This document shows positions 1 through 9,474 of a DNA stretch of 39,059 nt, piece by piece (positions within the stretch are counted from its first letter, which is position 1; every line of letters starts with the position of its first letter). The position numbers were made by a program, and so were the translations under genes. Under the pieces are notes generated by a model. That model did no database searches and was not told the origin of the DNA. It was given only the letters and a program-made list of their open reading frames with translations. The stretch lies in NCBI GenBank assembly GCA_947175695.1, contig CAMWNT010000010.1, forward strand, positions 1-39,059, in the 5' to 3' direction. Origin of the DNA: an uncultured Porphyromonadaceae bacterium (lineage in GTDB: Bacteria > Bacteroidota > Bacteroidia > Bacteroidales > Muribaculaceae).

Positions 1-710
1 GCATCCCCTGTTCAATAAACACCGCATTGAGATTCTCCATATTGGAGAGACATATAAGTTCATTGATAGAGGCGTAATCCCGGATATTGCCTTTGAGGTC
101 GGGATTGGCGTCACGCCACTGTTTTGCTGTCATGCCGAACATGGCCACATTCAGCACATCGGCTTCATTGGCATATATGATGCTTGCCTGAGCCTTTGTA
201 ATCTCGGCAGGTATTAGATTATGCTTGATGGCATCTGTGTGGATTCGATAGTTTATCTTCGACAGCTCACGTTTAGCAGTCCAGCCGATAAGTTTCTGTT
301 CCTCTTCCTTTAGACGTTGGAATTCCTTTACAATATAAACCTTGAACTCGGGGCTTATCCACATCGCAAACTCAAATGCAATGTCTTTATGGGCGTATGT
401 GCCTCCATAGCGTCCGGCTTTTGCCTGAACGGATATGGCATTAGTCCGGGCAACGAATTCTTTTACGCTTATCTTGAAACTGTTAAGTCCCGACTGATTT
501 CTAATTGTGGCGAATTCGCCATAATTAAAATTGGGATTATACACCTTCTCCCAGATTCCGATAAACTCCAAGGTATTACGATTACGAAGCCAGTCGGTAA
601 TGAAGAAATCTCCATCTTTAGCCCGTAACATATCGGTAAGGCAGACATAATCCTCTCCGTTGACTTTTAGGATGTTAACCTCAGTGTCTTTTACTATTAG
701 CTTCGCCATG
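1..710 (-). CDS. KilA-N domain-containing protein (3' end truncated by the window edge)
   Basis: Manual minus-strand translation from the ATG at 710 is open to base 1: MAKLIVKDTEVNILKVNGEDYVCLTDML...ITDWLRNRNTLEFIGIWEKVYNPNFNYGEFATIRNQSGLNSF...AKAGRYGGTYAHKDIAFEFAMWISPEFKVYIVKEFQRLKEEE. This is typical of KilA-N proteins. Missing from the ORF track because it has no stop in the window. Confidence 0.88.
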
Positions 711-743
711 TTGTTTTGTAATTGTATCGAAATCGCTACATTA

Positions 744-774
744 TTGTTTGTGTTGATAAAAAGCACTACTTTTG
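744..774 (+). promoter_or_regulatory. Bacteroidetes-type promoter TTG-N20-TACTTTTG
   Basis: TTG at 744-746, 20-nt spacer, TACTTTTG at 767-774, matching the -33/-7 consensus. Confidence 0.55.
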
Positions 775-786
775 CAGTGTTGATTC

Positions 787-829
787 CCGGTAGCCCCTGT
801 ATATCAGGATATCGGGTTTCGTTTTTTCA
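787..829 (+). terminator. Hairpin followed by a T-rich tract (possible intrinsic terminator)
   Basis: CCCGGTA (787-793) pairs with TATCGGG (811-817) with one G-U; inner CCTG/CAGG with loop TATAT; followed by TTTCGTTTTTTC. Confidence 0.45.
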
Positions 830-832
830 ATG

Positions 833-863
833 CAAAGGTAATCATTTTCACCGGATTGGACAA
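833..863 (-). promoter_or_regulatory. Bacteroidetes-type promoter TTG-N20-TACCTTTG driving the KilA-N gene
   Basis: Plus strand reads CAAAGGTA (833-840), 20 nt, CAA (861-863); on the minus strand this is TTG-N20-TACCTTTG. Confidence 0.55.
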
Positions 864-961
864 CAGCGAGAAAAAAGGACACCGGGGAGTTTATTTAATC
901 GTGTTAAATTCAAACACTCTCTAAAAGCAAACACACTATAAAGCGGTTGAAATATAAAATG

Positions 962-1000
962 ATCCCTGTCGGCGGGGCCATGGCGCCTGCCGACAGGGAT
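962..1000 (-). terminator. Intrinsic terminator of the outer membrane protein gene
   Basis: ATCCCTGTCGGC (962-973) / GCCGACAGGGAT (989-1000) perfect 12-bp stem, followed on the minus strand by a T-rich stretch. Confidence 0.7.
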
Positions 1001-1135
1001 TGGGAGGGATTATGTAATCCGGGCTCGTGGCCCGGCGATCGGGAAGTGGTTGGATCCGGTGATGTTGCAACCCGATGTGCGGTCGCGGCATAGGCCGGAT
1101 GGGTGGCCGCAATCATTTGCGGTCGGACAGAATGG

Positions 1136-1864
1136 TCAGAAGTTGTAGCCGAGAGTGAACTGGAAGAGGTTGTTCTTCTGGTCGTAGGCCCCATTATTGC
1201 TGTGTTTGATCTGATTGACCATGCCCAGATCGCCGCTCAGACCGACATAATAGTTCCGGCAGAAATTCGCGCCGATGCCGATTCTCCATGCGCAATCCAC
1301 GCGGTTGTAGGCATTCGACAATCCGGCGCCGGTGAACGGGTTGTCTTTATACATCGAGCCCGATGTATGGAATCTGACAGCCTCGGCTCCCGCGATTTCA
1401 GTTTCGGTAGTCAAATAGTAGTCATCCGAAAAACCGACTTTAAGCACAGGGCCGGTGAACACTTCCAGTTTGAAATTCGGAGTGAAATCAAAATGATAGC
1501 CGAGCATCACAGGAACTCTCATTCCGAACGAGCGCGAGCTATGACTCTTCATCATCGAATTCGCGAGGGTGGAATTGCCCAGGTCATATTTCCGGGTGTC
1601 GTAGTAGAATTCAACGCCCGGCTGAACATAGAAATTGGCCACTACCGGCTGTTGATAAATCAGTCCGAGACTGACGCCGGCGCCGGGATTAAACACTGAC
1701 ATCTTCTCATTGCCGAACTTCAGATCGCCCGGAACAGAAGCATCAACCGAAACGCGCGCACCGAAAAATGCGTGATTGTCGGGATTGTTGACTACGCCGG
1801 AATCGGCAGAAGCCACAGCCGAACCGGCCAGAATTGCCATTGCGAGTAAAATAGTCTTTTTCAT
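1136..1864 (-). CDS. Porin-family / outer membrane beta-barrel protein
   Basis: Signal peptide MKKTILLAMAILAGSAVASA; alternating beta-strand pattern; terminal aromatic residues ...LFQFTLGYNF. Start trimmed from the track's 1951 to the signal-peptide Met. Confidence 0.8.
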   Translation of the reverse strand: MKKTILLAMAILAGSAVASADSGVVNNPDNHAFFGARVSVDASVPGDLKFGNEKMSVFNPGAGVSLGLIYQQPVVANFYVQPGVEFYYDTRKYDLGNSTLANSMMKSHSSRSFGMRVPVMLGYHFDFTPNFKLEVFTGPVLKVGFSDDYYLTTETEIAGAEAVRFHTSGSMYKDNPFTGAGLSNAYNRVDCAWRIGIGANFCRNYYVGLSGDLGMVNQIKHSNNGAYDQKNNLFQFTLGYNF

Positions 1865-2239
1865 AGTAAAAGTCTGAATTATGGGAGAAGACGGCTTCTC
1901 CGTGGATAATAGTATATGATTGAGAGATCGGATTTTATGCCAATATAACACAAAGAATCAATCTTGGGTTTGTCGCTAAAATGATAAAAAAAGTTAGAAG
2001 ATACGCGCGATTTTGACATTCATTCACTCATGTTGTGGCATCTTTGCCGCCTCCGTGTCAGAACAATTGGCGTGACAGAACGATCCCGCGCCGCTTGACC
2101 TTCGCTCCTTTGCGGGACGCCCCATTGCGCGCCGTATGGTCGAGCGCGTATAATCTCCTCTTGAAGTGCGGGTGCACCGGCGGTTTCCGTCTGTTCGGAC
2201 GATATCGGGGGCGCACCGTCGAAATTTGGGGCATCATAG

Positions 2240-2270
2240 TTGTGTATTCAACGAAAATTTGCTATTTTTG
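2240..2270 (+). promoter_or_regulatory. Promoter TTG-N20-TATTTTTG upstream of the HAD/rarA genes
   Basis: TTG at 2240-2242, TATTTTTG at 2263-2270, spacer 20. Confidence 0.5.
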
Positions 2271-2342
2271 TTAAATTGTTAAATAAGTGTAGCGAATATC
2301 GCTATGTAAAGCCGACGACCAAACACCAAGCAGACAATATAT

Positions 2343-3068
2343 ATGCAGACATCATATCTACACAAATTCATGTCGCCACGTCGCCACTCGCCGATAAGCG
2401 ATGCCCCGGCCGGCGCAACCTGCGGGGAGCCCGCGCGCATGGGCGTGCTCTTCGATCTTGACGGCGTGCTCGTCGACAGCGAGCGCGAGTACACACGCAT
2501 CTGGAATCGTATCAACGACGAATTCCCGACCGGCTACGACGACTTCGCACTTCGGATCAAAGGCACTAATCTCAACGATATACTCGGTCATTACTACCCC
2601 GATCCGGAGGTGCGCGCAAATGTTGTGAAGCGTCTTTATGAAGAAGAGGGCAAAATGGTCTACAGCTATTGCCCCGGTGCGCGCGAGCTGCTCGAGCGAT
2701 TGAAACGCGCCGGAATCCCGATGGCGTTGTACACATCGAGCAACCATGCCAAAATGGAACACCTCTACCGCGATCTGCCCGAAATCAAAGACTACTTCGA
2801 CTGCATCGTGCTCGGCGACATGGTCAAAGAATCCAAGCCGTCGCCTGAAGGCTATCTGAAGGCCGCCGCTGAATTGGGCCTGGAACCCGGCGCATGGGTT
2901 GTGGTTGAAGATTCGCTGCAAGGGGTCAAAGCCGGTAAAGCTTCCGGCGGCAAGGTGGTCGGCGTGGCCGGCACGCTTCCCCCGCTGACGCTCGAACCGT
3001 ATTGCGCCGCAGTGGTGGAAACGCTCGAAAACTTCCCTTACGAAATACTCGGCTCCGAAGTTTGGTAA
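2343..3068 (+). CDS. HAD-superfamily hydrolase (beta-phosphoglucomutase-like); start may instead be 2439
   Basis: MGVLFDLDGVLVDSE motif I, YTSSN, and the KPSPEGYLKAAAELGL...VVEDSLQGVKAGKASG motifs. Confidence 0.85.
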   Translation: MQTSYLHKFMSPRRHSPISDAPAGATCGEPARMGVLFDLDGVLVDSEREYTRIWNRINDEFPTGYDDFALRIKGTNLNDILGHYYPDPEVRANVVKRLYEEEGKMVYSYCPGARELLERLKRAGIPMALYTSSNHAKMEHLYRDLPEIKDYFDCIVLGDMVKESKPSPEGYLKAAAELGLEPGAWVVVEDSLQGVKAGKASGGKVVGVAGTLPPLTLEPYCAAVVETLENFPYEILGSEVW

Positions 3069-3111
3069 AAAAACATTCTTAACTGCCGGGGTAATCCCGA
3101 TTGATAACGAT

Positions 3112-4389
3112 ATGGCAAACATACCATTGGCCGAGCGCATGCGGCCGGCGACGCTCGAAGATTATATCGGTCAAAGCCACCTCGTCGGCGAAGGTGGAGT
3201 GATTCGCAACATGATCAGCATGGGTCGGATCAATTCCTTCATTCTCTGGGGGCCTCCGGGAGTCGGGAAGACCACGCTTGCACGCATCATCGCCAACTCA
3301 ACAGAAGCTGAATTCTACACACTAAGCGCCGTGACTTCCGGCGTCAAGGATGTCAGAGAGGTGATCGATCGCTGCGAAGCCGCCGGCCGGAGTGTCTTCG
3401 CCAAGGCGCGTCCCATACTCTTCATCGACGAAATCCATCGATTCAATAAATCGCAGCAAGATTCGCTGCTCGGTGCGGTAGAGAAGGGGGTGCTGACGCT
3501 GATAGGGGCCACTACCGAAAACCCCTCCTTTGAAGTGATCCGCCCGCTACTCTCTCGCGCTCAAGTCTATACTCTGCGGCCGCTTGAACTTGATGAATTG
3601 CAGCGGCTGCTCGACAACACACTGGCCCGCGACCCGATCCTGCGCCAGCGCAACGCAAGAGTCGAAGAATCGACGGCCCTGTTCAGATTTGCGGGGGGCG
3701 ATGCCCGCAAACTGCTCAATATCATTGATCTTATCGAGCAATCCACGCCCGACGGCGAAGATGTGGTCATCACCGACAAAATCGTAATCGACCGACTGCA
3801 AGAGAATCCGGCGGCTTACGACCGCAATGGAGAATTGCATTACGATATAATATCGGCCTTCATCAAATCCGTCAGAGGCAGCGATCCCGACGCGGCTCTC
3901 TATTGGCTCGCCCGCATGGTGGCCGGTGGAGAAGATCCCGCCTTCATCGCGCGGCGACTTGTCATTCTTGCAGCCGAAGATATCGGGCTTGCCAACCCCA
4001 ACGCGCTGCTGCTTGCCAACGCCACCTTCGACGCTCTCCAAAAGATAGGATGGCCCGAAGGGCGCATCATACTCGCCGAATGCACCGTCTATCTCGCCAC
4101 ATCGGCCAAGTCCAACAGTGCGTATGCCGGAATAGGCGCAGCTCTGGCAGAAGTGGAGCGCAGCGGCAATCTCCCCGTGCCGCTTCATCTGCGCAACGCT
4201 CCGACCAAACTGATGAAAGACCTCGGCTATCATGAAGGTTATAAATATGCCCACGACTACTCCGGCAACTATGTCGAGCAGCAATACCTTCCCGACGCGA
4301 TCACCGGACGCCGATTCTGGCAAGCCGGCGCCAACCCGGCCGAATCAGCCATGCAAGAACGGATGGACCGACTGAAAAAGAAAAACTGA
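3112..4389 (+). CDS. rarA: Replication-associated recombination protein A (MgsA/RarA-type AAA+ ATPase)
   Basis: [31 protein letters not shown] Walker [17 protein letters not shown] Walker [25 protein letters not shown]. Confidence 0.95.
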   Translation: MANIPLAERMRPATLEDYIGQSHLVGEGGVIRNMISMGRINSFILWGPPGVGKTTLARIIANSTEAEFYTLSAVTSGVKDVREVIDRCEAAGRSVFAKARPILFIDEIHRFNKSQQDSLLGAVEKGVLTLIGATTENPSFEVIRPLLSRAQVYTLRPLELDELQRLLDNTLARDPILRQRNARVEESTALFRFAGGDARKLLNIIDLIEQSTPDGEDVVITDKIVIDRLQENPAAYDRNGELHYDIISAFIKSVRGSDPDAALYWLARMVAGGEDPAFIARRLVILAAEDIGLANPNALLLANATFDALQKIGWPEGRIILAECTVYLATSAKSNSAYAGIGAALAEVERSGNLPVPLHLRNAPTKLMKDLGYHEGYKYAHDYSGNYVEQQYLPDAITGRRFWQAGANPAESAMQERMDRLKKKN

Positions 4390-4467
4390 TTATTCCCGAT
4401 AAATCACGATTATTCAAGATTAATCCCGCAAACTCCCGATAAATCCTGACTAATCCAAATTAATCCC
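4388..4467. repeat. Degenerate 10-bp tandem repeat, about 8 units (consensus near GATTAATCCC)
   Basis: In-register units: GATTATTCCC GATAAATCAC GATTATTCAA GATTAATCCC GCAAACTCCC GATAAATCCT GACTAATCCA AATTAATCCC. Confidence 0.75.
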
Positions 4468-4482
4468 GAAAGCAAAAAAGCT

Positions 4483-6060
4483 ATGATTGAAGAAATTCAA
4501 TTGCGACTGAGCCCGGCGCAGAGCGCCTCGGCCGAGACAATAAAAAGTGAGGCCGCGCGGGCACTCGGATTAAAGTCCGACCGGATCCGCGATTTGAAGG
4601 TGACGAAGCGCTCGATCGACGCACGTCGTCGCGACATAGCCGTCAATATGACGGTGGCGGTCGCCTGGGGCGACGACGCGTCGGCTGTGCCGCCTCCCGC
4701 GGTGGTGGATTTCCGGCCGGTTGCGCCCGATGCGCCTGCGGTGGTGGTTGTCGGCGCCGGCCCGGCGGGATTGTTCGCCGCCCTGCGGGCTATCGAATTC
4801 GGGATGCGTCCCATTGTGCTCGAGCGAGGAAAGGATGTCGATTCCCGGCGCATAGACATAGCCATGCTCAACCGTACGGGAAATGTCGATCCCGACTCCA
4901 ACTACTGCTTCGGAGAGGGGGGAGCCGGTACGTTCTCCGACGGCAAACTCTTCACCCGCTCCAAAAAGCGGGGCGACAACCGCGCCGTGATGGAGCTGCT
5001 TGTGCAATTCGGCGCTGATCCTAAAATACTCTCAGACTCCCACCCGCATGTCGGGAGCGACCGTCTGCCCCATATTATCAAAGCCATCCGCGAAAAGATC
5101 CGCGAATGCGGCGGCGAAGTGCGCTTTGGCGCGAAGGTGGAGCAACTGATCATCGAACCGGATGCCGACGGTCGGCGAGCGGTGGCCGGTGTAGTCCTCG
5201 CCGATGGCTCTGCGGAGCGCGGCACAGTCGTACTCGCCACAGGCCATTCGGCTCGCGACACGATCCGCAATCTCTATGCCCAAGGGGTCGGTATGGAGCC
5301 GAAAGGACTTGCGATCGGGGTCAGACTCGAACATCCCTCCCAATTGATCGACCGCCTTCAATATCACACACCCGACGGGCGCGGAGAATGGCTCCCGGCA
5401 GCCGAATACAGCTATGTGGCGCAGGTCGACGGACGCGGCGTCTACAGTTTCTGCATGTGCCCCGGCGGGGTGGTCGTTCCGGCCGTGTCGTCGCCCGGAG
5501 AGAGCGTCGTCAACGGTATGTCGGCTTCGGCCCGCGGCGGACGCTGGAGCAACTCCGGCATGGTTGTAGAGATCAGGCCCGACGATTTCCCTGAATATCA
5601 ATCCGAAGGGGTGTTTCAGCTGATGCGGCTGCAAGAAGATCTGGAGCATGCGTTTCATCGCTCGGTAGGGGAGACGCTCAAAGCGCCCGCTCAGCGGATG
5701 TATGACTTCGTGAAAGGAAAAGAATCGAAAGATCTTCCGGCGTCGTCATATCCTCCCGGACTGCTTTCGCGCCGCGTCGACATGCTCCTTCCCCCCTTCA
5801 TCGCCGATCGACTGCGGCAAGGCTTCAAAGAATTCGGTCGACGCTCAAAGGGATTCCTGACCAATGAAGCCTGCGTCATAGGACTTGAAAGCCGCACCTC
5901 CTCGCCCGTCAGACTCCCCCGCGACCGCGAGACTCTTTGCCACACCGAACTCGCCGGGCTCTATCCCGTCGGTGAAGGGGCCGGATATGCCGGAGGTATC
6001 ATCTCGGCGGCTGTCGACGGCCGCAGGGCGATCGACTCGATTTGTGGAAAGCAAAAATAA
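4483..6060 (+). CDS. NAD(P)/FAD-dependent oxidoreductase
   Basis: VVVVGAGPAGLFAALRAIEFGMRPIVLERG dinucleotide-binding motif; GEGGAGTFSDGKL; ...YPVGEGAGYAGGIISAAVDGRRA C-terminal FAD motif. Confidence 0.9.
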   Translation: MIEEIQLRLSPAQSASAETIKSEAARALGLKSDRIRDLKVTKRSIDARRRDIAVNMTVAVAWGDDASAVPPPAVVDFRPVAPDAPAVVVVGAGPAGLFAALRAIEFGMRPIVLERGKDVDSRRIDIAMLNRTGNVDPDSNYCFGEGGAGTFSDGKLFTRSKKRGDNRAVMELLVQFGADPKILSDSHPHVGSDRLPHIIKAIREKIRECGGEVRFGAKVEQLIIEPDADGRRAVAGVVLADGSAERGTVVLATGHSARDTIRNLYAQGVGMEPKGLAIGVRLEHPSQLIDRLQYHTPDGRGEWLPAAEYSYVAQVDGRGVYSFCMCPGGVVVPAVSSPGESVVNGMSASARGGRWSNSGMVVEIRPDDFPEYQSEGVFQLMRLQEDLEHAFHRSVGETLKAPAQRMYDFVKGKESKDLPASSYPPGLLSRRVDMLLPPFIADRLRQGFKEFGRRSKGFLTNEACVIGLESRTSSPVRLPRDRETLCHTELAGLYPVGEGAGYAGGIISAAVDGRRAIDSICGKQK

Positions 6061-6072
6061 TTGTTAAATTTG
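6041..6072 (+). promoter_or_regulatory. Promoter TTTG-N20-TAAATTTG for the tsaB-DUF4290-murA-rimM gene run
   Basis: TTTG at 6041-6044 (inside the upstream CDS 3' end), TAAATTTG at 6065-6072. Confidence 0.55.
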
Positions 6073-6179
6073 TAAATTATTCCGCTTCGGCCCAACCGCT
6101 CAGGCGACGGCTGCAATACATTCCGGCTTCGGAATGGAAAAACCGGAATGACAAATTATAAAAAAACCGAACAAAGGCA

Positions 6180-6890
6180 GTGAGTGTAATATTAAATATA
6201 GAGACGAGCGGCGAATGCTGCTCAGTGGCTCTCACACAGGATGGAATGGTGGAATATCATGCCGAATCGGAGCAACCGATGCAGCATGCCGTGCTACTCG
6301 CGCAATATGTCGACAAGGCTCTTGAACATGCCGAGCGGCGCGAATTGCATATCGATGCGGTGGCAGTCAGCATAGGCCCCGGAAGCTACACAGGGCTCCG
6401 CATCGGCATGTCGCTCGCCAAAGGACTATGCTTCGCCAAAGATATTCCGCTGATCGGAATAAACACTCTGGAGTTGCTCGCCGTCAAAGGGATGTTCTCG
6501 ATTCGCGAGCCCGAGGGTGATGAAGTGCTGATCGGCATGATCGACGCACGACGGATGGAAGTCTATGCCGCGGCCTACGACTTCGCGCTCAATCCGCTCC
6601 TGGAGCCCAAGGCAATTGTGCTCGACTCCGACTCCTTCGCCGAATTTGCCGACCGCAAGGTCGTGGCGGCCGGAAGCGGAGTGGCAAAAGCCAAGGATGT
6701 GCTCCGCCTGCCGGAAGCGAAATATCTCGACGCGCGCCTGACGGCGATGGATATGACCGCACTCTCCGAGCGAGCTTTCCGCCGGGGCGACTTTATGGAC
6801 ACGGCTTACGGAGTCCCGTTCTATCTCAAAGACTATGAAGCCAAAAAGAGCACCAACAAAGTGCTCGAAGAAGCCCGCAAATCCAAGTGA
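6180..6890 (+). CDS. tsaB: tRNA threonylcarbamoyladenosine biosynthesis protein TsaB (GTG start)
   Basis: ILNIETSGECCSVALTQDG...VAVSIGPGSYTGLRIGMSLAKGLCFA is characteristic of TsaB. Confidence 0.93.
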   Translation: MSVILNIETSGECCSVALTQDGMVEYHAESEQPMQHAVLLAQYVDKALEHAERRELHIDAVAVSIGPGSYTGLRIGMSLAKGLCFAKDIPLIGINTLELLAVKGMFSIREPEGDEVLIGMIDARRMEVYAAAYDFALNPLLEPKAIVLDSDSFAEFADRKVVAAGSGVAKAKDVLRLPEAKYLDARLTAMDMTALSERAFRRGDFMDTAYGVPFYLKDYEAKKSTNKVLEEARKSK

Positions 6891-6926
6891 CCCGGCGGGA
6901 CTGCCGAATAACCCAAAACGAAACCA

Positions 6927-7574
6927 ATGATTCAGAAAATAGACATATTATCAAGCGAAGACTATAAATTTCTTCCCTACAACACCGGGATGCCCCATCT
7001 CCCGCTTCCCGAATATGGACGCAATATTCAGAATATGGTCGACTATTGCGTTGAAATCCCCGACCGCGAAGAGCGCACGGCGTGTGCCTACGCGATCATC
7101 GGCGTCATGCGTAAACTCTTTCCCGAGCATGTCGGCGAGGGAGATGACATGAAGAAATTCTGGGACCATCTCAACATCATGGCCCGCTTCGAACTCGACA
7201 TCGACTTCCCTTGCGAGGTAGTAACAGCCGACACGGTCAATCCCAAGCCCCGGGCCATCCCTTATGGAAAGAGTCCCATCCGGATCCGCCACTACGGCCG
7301 CTCCCTCGCCGAGATGGTAAAGATCGTGGCCGACATGGAGCCGGGTAAGGATCGCGATGAGAAAATCAATCTCATCGCCAATCAGATGAAAAAGCTCCTT
7401 CTTGTTCATAATCCGGAAGGGGTCGACGACGCGCGGGTGCTCCGGGATCTTTACGACCTCTCCGCCGGAAAGATCAATCTCGTGCCCGGCCAATATCTGC
7501 TTCATGAATTCCATGAAGTGACTCCGACGGCCAAAAAGACGAAAAAGAAAATGAAGAAAAACCGCAAATACTGA
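6927..7574 (+). CDS. DUF4290 domain-containing protein
   Basis: YKFLPYNTGMPHLPLPEYGRNIQNMVDYCVEI...REERTACAYAIIGVM, Bacteroidetes DUF4290 family next to murA. Confidence 0.85.
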   Translation: MIQKIDILSSEDYKFLPYNTGMPHLPLPEYGRNIQNMVDYCVEIPDREERTACAYAIIGVMRKLFPEHVGEGDDMKKFWDHLNIMARFELDIDFPCEVVTADTVNPKPRAIPYGKSPIRIRHYGRSLAEMVKIVADMEPGKDRDEKINLIANQMKKLLLVHNPEGVDDARVLRDLYDLSAGKINLVPGQYLLHEFHEVTPTAKKTKKKMKKNRKY

Positions 7575-7577
7575 CAA

Positions 7578-8891
7578 ATGGGAACATTCATAGTTGAAGG
7601 CGGTCATAAACTTCATGGCAGCATTCGCCCGCAGGGGGCAAAGAACGAGGCGCTCGAAGTCATATGCGCCACGCTTCTGACGCCGGAGCGTGTCACGATA
7701 GGCAATCTTCCCGATATCCTCGATGTCAGGAATCTCATTCAGTTGCTCGCCGAGCTCGGAGTCAAAGTCAATTTCATCGACCGCCACACATGCGAATTTC
7801 AGGCCGACGAGATAGATCTCGGATATCTTGACACTCCCGAATATCATAAAAAGGCGTCGTCGCTGCGCGGATCCGTTATGGTGATCGGGCCGCTTCTGGC
7901 ACGCTTCGGCCATGCTATCCTTCCCAAACCCGGTGGCGACAAGATCGGCCGACGCCGTCTCGACACTCACTTCATGGGAATGATCTCGCTCGGAGCCGAC
8001 TTCGAATACGACTCCGAACGCCGAATCTACAAGATCACGACCCCGACGCGCCTGAAGGGGAGATATCTCCTGCTGGACGAAGCGTCAGTCACAGGCACCG
8101 CCAATCTGATAATGACGGCAGTGACGGCCGAAGGAACCACTACAATCTACAACGCCGCCTGCGAACCATATATCCAGCAACTCTGCCGGATGCTGACCCG
8201 CATGGGAGCCCGCATCGAAGGGATCGGCTCCAACCTTCTCCGCATCGAGGGGGTCGAAACGCTCGGCGGCACGACCCACACATGCCTTCCCGACATGATC
8301 GAAGTCGGAAGCTTCATCGGGATGGCCGCCATGACCGGCAGCGACCTTCTGCTCGAAAACGTCGGAGTCGCCGACCTCGGCATTATGCCCGAAATGTTCC
8401 GCCGACTCGGAGTGACACTCGAAGTGGAGGGCGACAACATCAGAGTGCGTCAGAACGAAATCTACGAAATCGACACATTCATCGACGGCTCGATAATGAC
8501 ATTCGCCGATGCCCCGTGGCCGGGACTCTCGCCCGACCTGCTGAGTATTTTCCTCGTTGTCGCAACCCAGGCGCGGGGTAGTGTGTTGATACATCAGAAG
8601 ATGTTTGAATCCAGACTCTTCTTTGTCGATAAGCTGATCGACATGGGAGCCAGGATCATCTTGTGCGACCCTCACCGCGCGGCCGTCATCGGCAGCGGTC
8701 GATTCCAGTCGATGCATGGCACAGTCATGACATCGCCCGACATCCGCGCCGGTATCGCAATGCTGATAGCCGCACTTGGCGCAAAAGGCACAAGCCGCAT
8801 TCAAAACATCGATCAGATCGACCGCGGATATGAAAACGTCGAAGAGCGACTCAGTTCGATCGGCGCGAAGATCATCCGTGTGGCCGACTGA
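7578..8891 (+). CDS. murA: UDP-N-acetylglucosamine 1-carboxyvinyltransferase
   Basis: GGHKLHGSIRPQGAKNEALEVICATLLT; EPSP-synthase-like repeats; RGYENVEERLSSIGAKI. Confidence 0.95.
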   Translation: MGTFIVEGGHKLHGSIRPQGAKNEALEVICATLLTPERVTIGNLPDILDVRNLIQLLAELGVKVNFIDRHTCEFQADEIDLGYLDTPEYHKKASSLRGSVMVIGPLLARFGHAILPKPGGDKIGRRRLDTHFMGMISLGADFEYDSERRIYKITTPTRLKGRYLLLDEASVTGTANLIMTAVTAEGTTTIYNAACEPYIQQLCRMLTRMGARIEGIGSNLLRIEGVETLGGTTHTCLPDMIEVGSFIGMAAMTGSDLLLENVGVADLGIMPEMFRRLGVTLEVEGDNIRVRQNEIYEIDTFIDGSIMTFADAPWPGLSPDLLSIFLVVATQARGSVLIHQKMFESRLFFVDKLIDMGARIILCDPHRAAVIGSGRFQSMHGTVMTSPDIRAGIAMLIAALGAKGTSRIQNIDQIDRGYENVEERLSSIGAKIIRVAD

Positions 8892-8909
8892 ACGCCAAAA
8901 CGAAAAATA

Positions 8910-9470
8910 ATGATAAAGGAAGATCAAATCATACCGACCGGAAAATTCTTCCGCACCCACGCGCTCAAAGGTGAGCTCAACGCCATGACCGACGGCTATG
9001 ATCCCGAGATCTGGGAGCAGGGCTATCCGATGATTGTGGAGGTGGAGGGGATTCCGGTGCCGTTCTTCGTCGAGAGCCTCCGTCCGAAAGGCACCCAGGC
9101 TTGTCTGGTGAAACTCAAAGGGATCGACAGCGTGGAGCGGGCCGCAATGTTTGTCAACAAGACAATCTTTATGCTCAAACGCGATGTGGCCGAGTTTCTT
9201 GAAATTGATGAGGACGAAGTGATGGAAGCCGCCGACTATGAGGGGTGGCAAGTCTATACTGACGACGACAAATATCTCGGCCGAGTGAGATATATCGATT
9301 CGAGCAATCCCAACTGGCTGATGATGGTCGAGCCCGAATCGGGCGGTGACGACATCATTATCCCATTCGAGGAAGATTTTATAGTCAGCGTAGAACCCGA
9401 CGACGAAGGCTCCGGAAAAATTGTGTTCGATCTTCCCGAAGGTCTTGTTGATCTCAATAAAAAAGAATGA
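8910..9470 (+). CDS. rimM: Ribosome maturation factor RimM
   Basis: IPTGKFFRTHALKGELNAMTDGYDPEIW; PRC-barrel-like C-terminus GWQVYTDDDKYLGRV. Confidence 0.9.
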   Translation: MIKEDQIIPTGKFFRTHALKGELNAMTDGYDPEIWEQGYPMIVEVEGIPVPFFVESLRPKGTQACLVKLKGIDSVERAAMFVNKTIFMLKRDVAEFLEIDEDEVMEAADYEGWQVYTDDDKYLGRVRYIDSSNPNWLMMVEPESGGDDIIIPFEEDFIVSVEPDDEGSGKIVFDLPEGLVDLNKKE

Positions 9471-9474
9471 AATT

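Noticed and set aside
660-941. 93-aa plus-strand ORF upstream of the KilA-N gene
   Set aside because: It covers the KilA-N start and both predicted promoters; composition is not protein-like.
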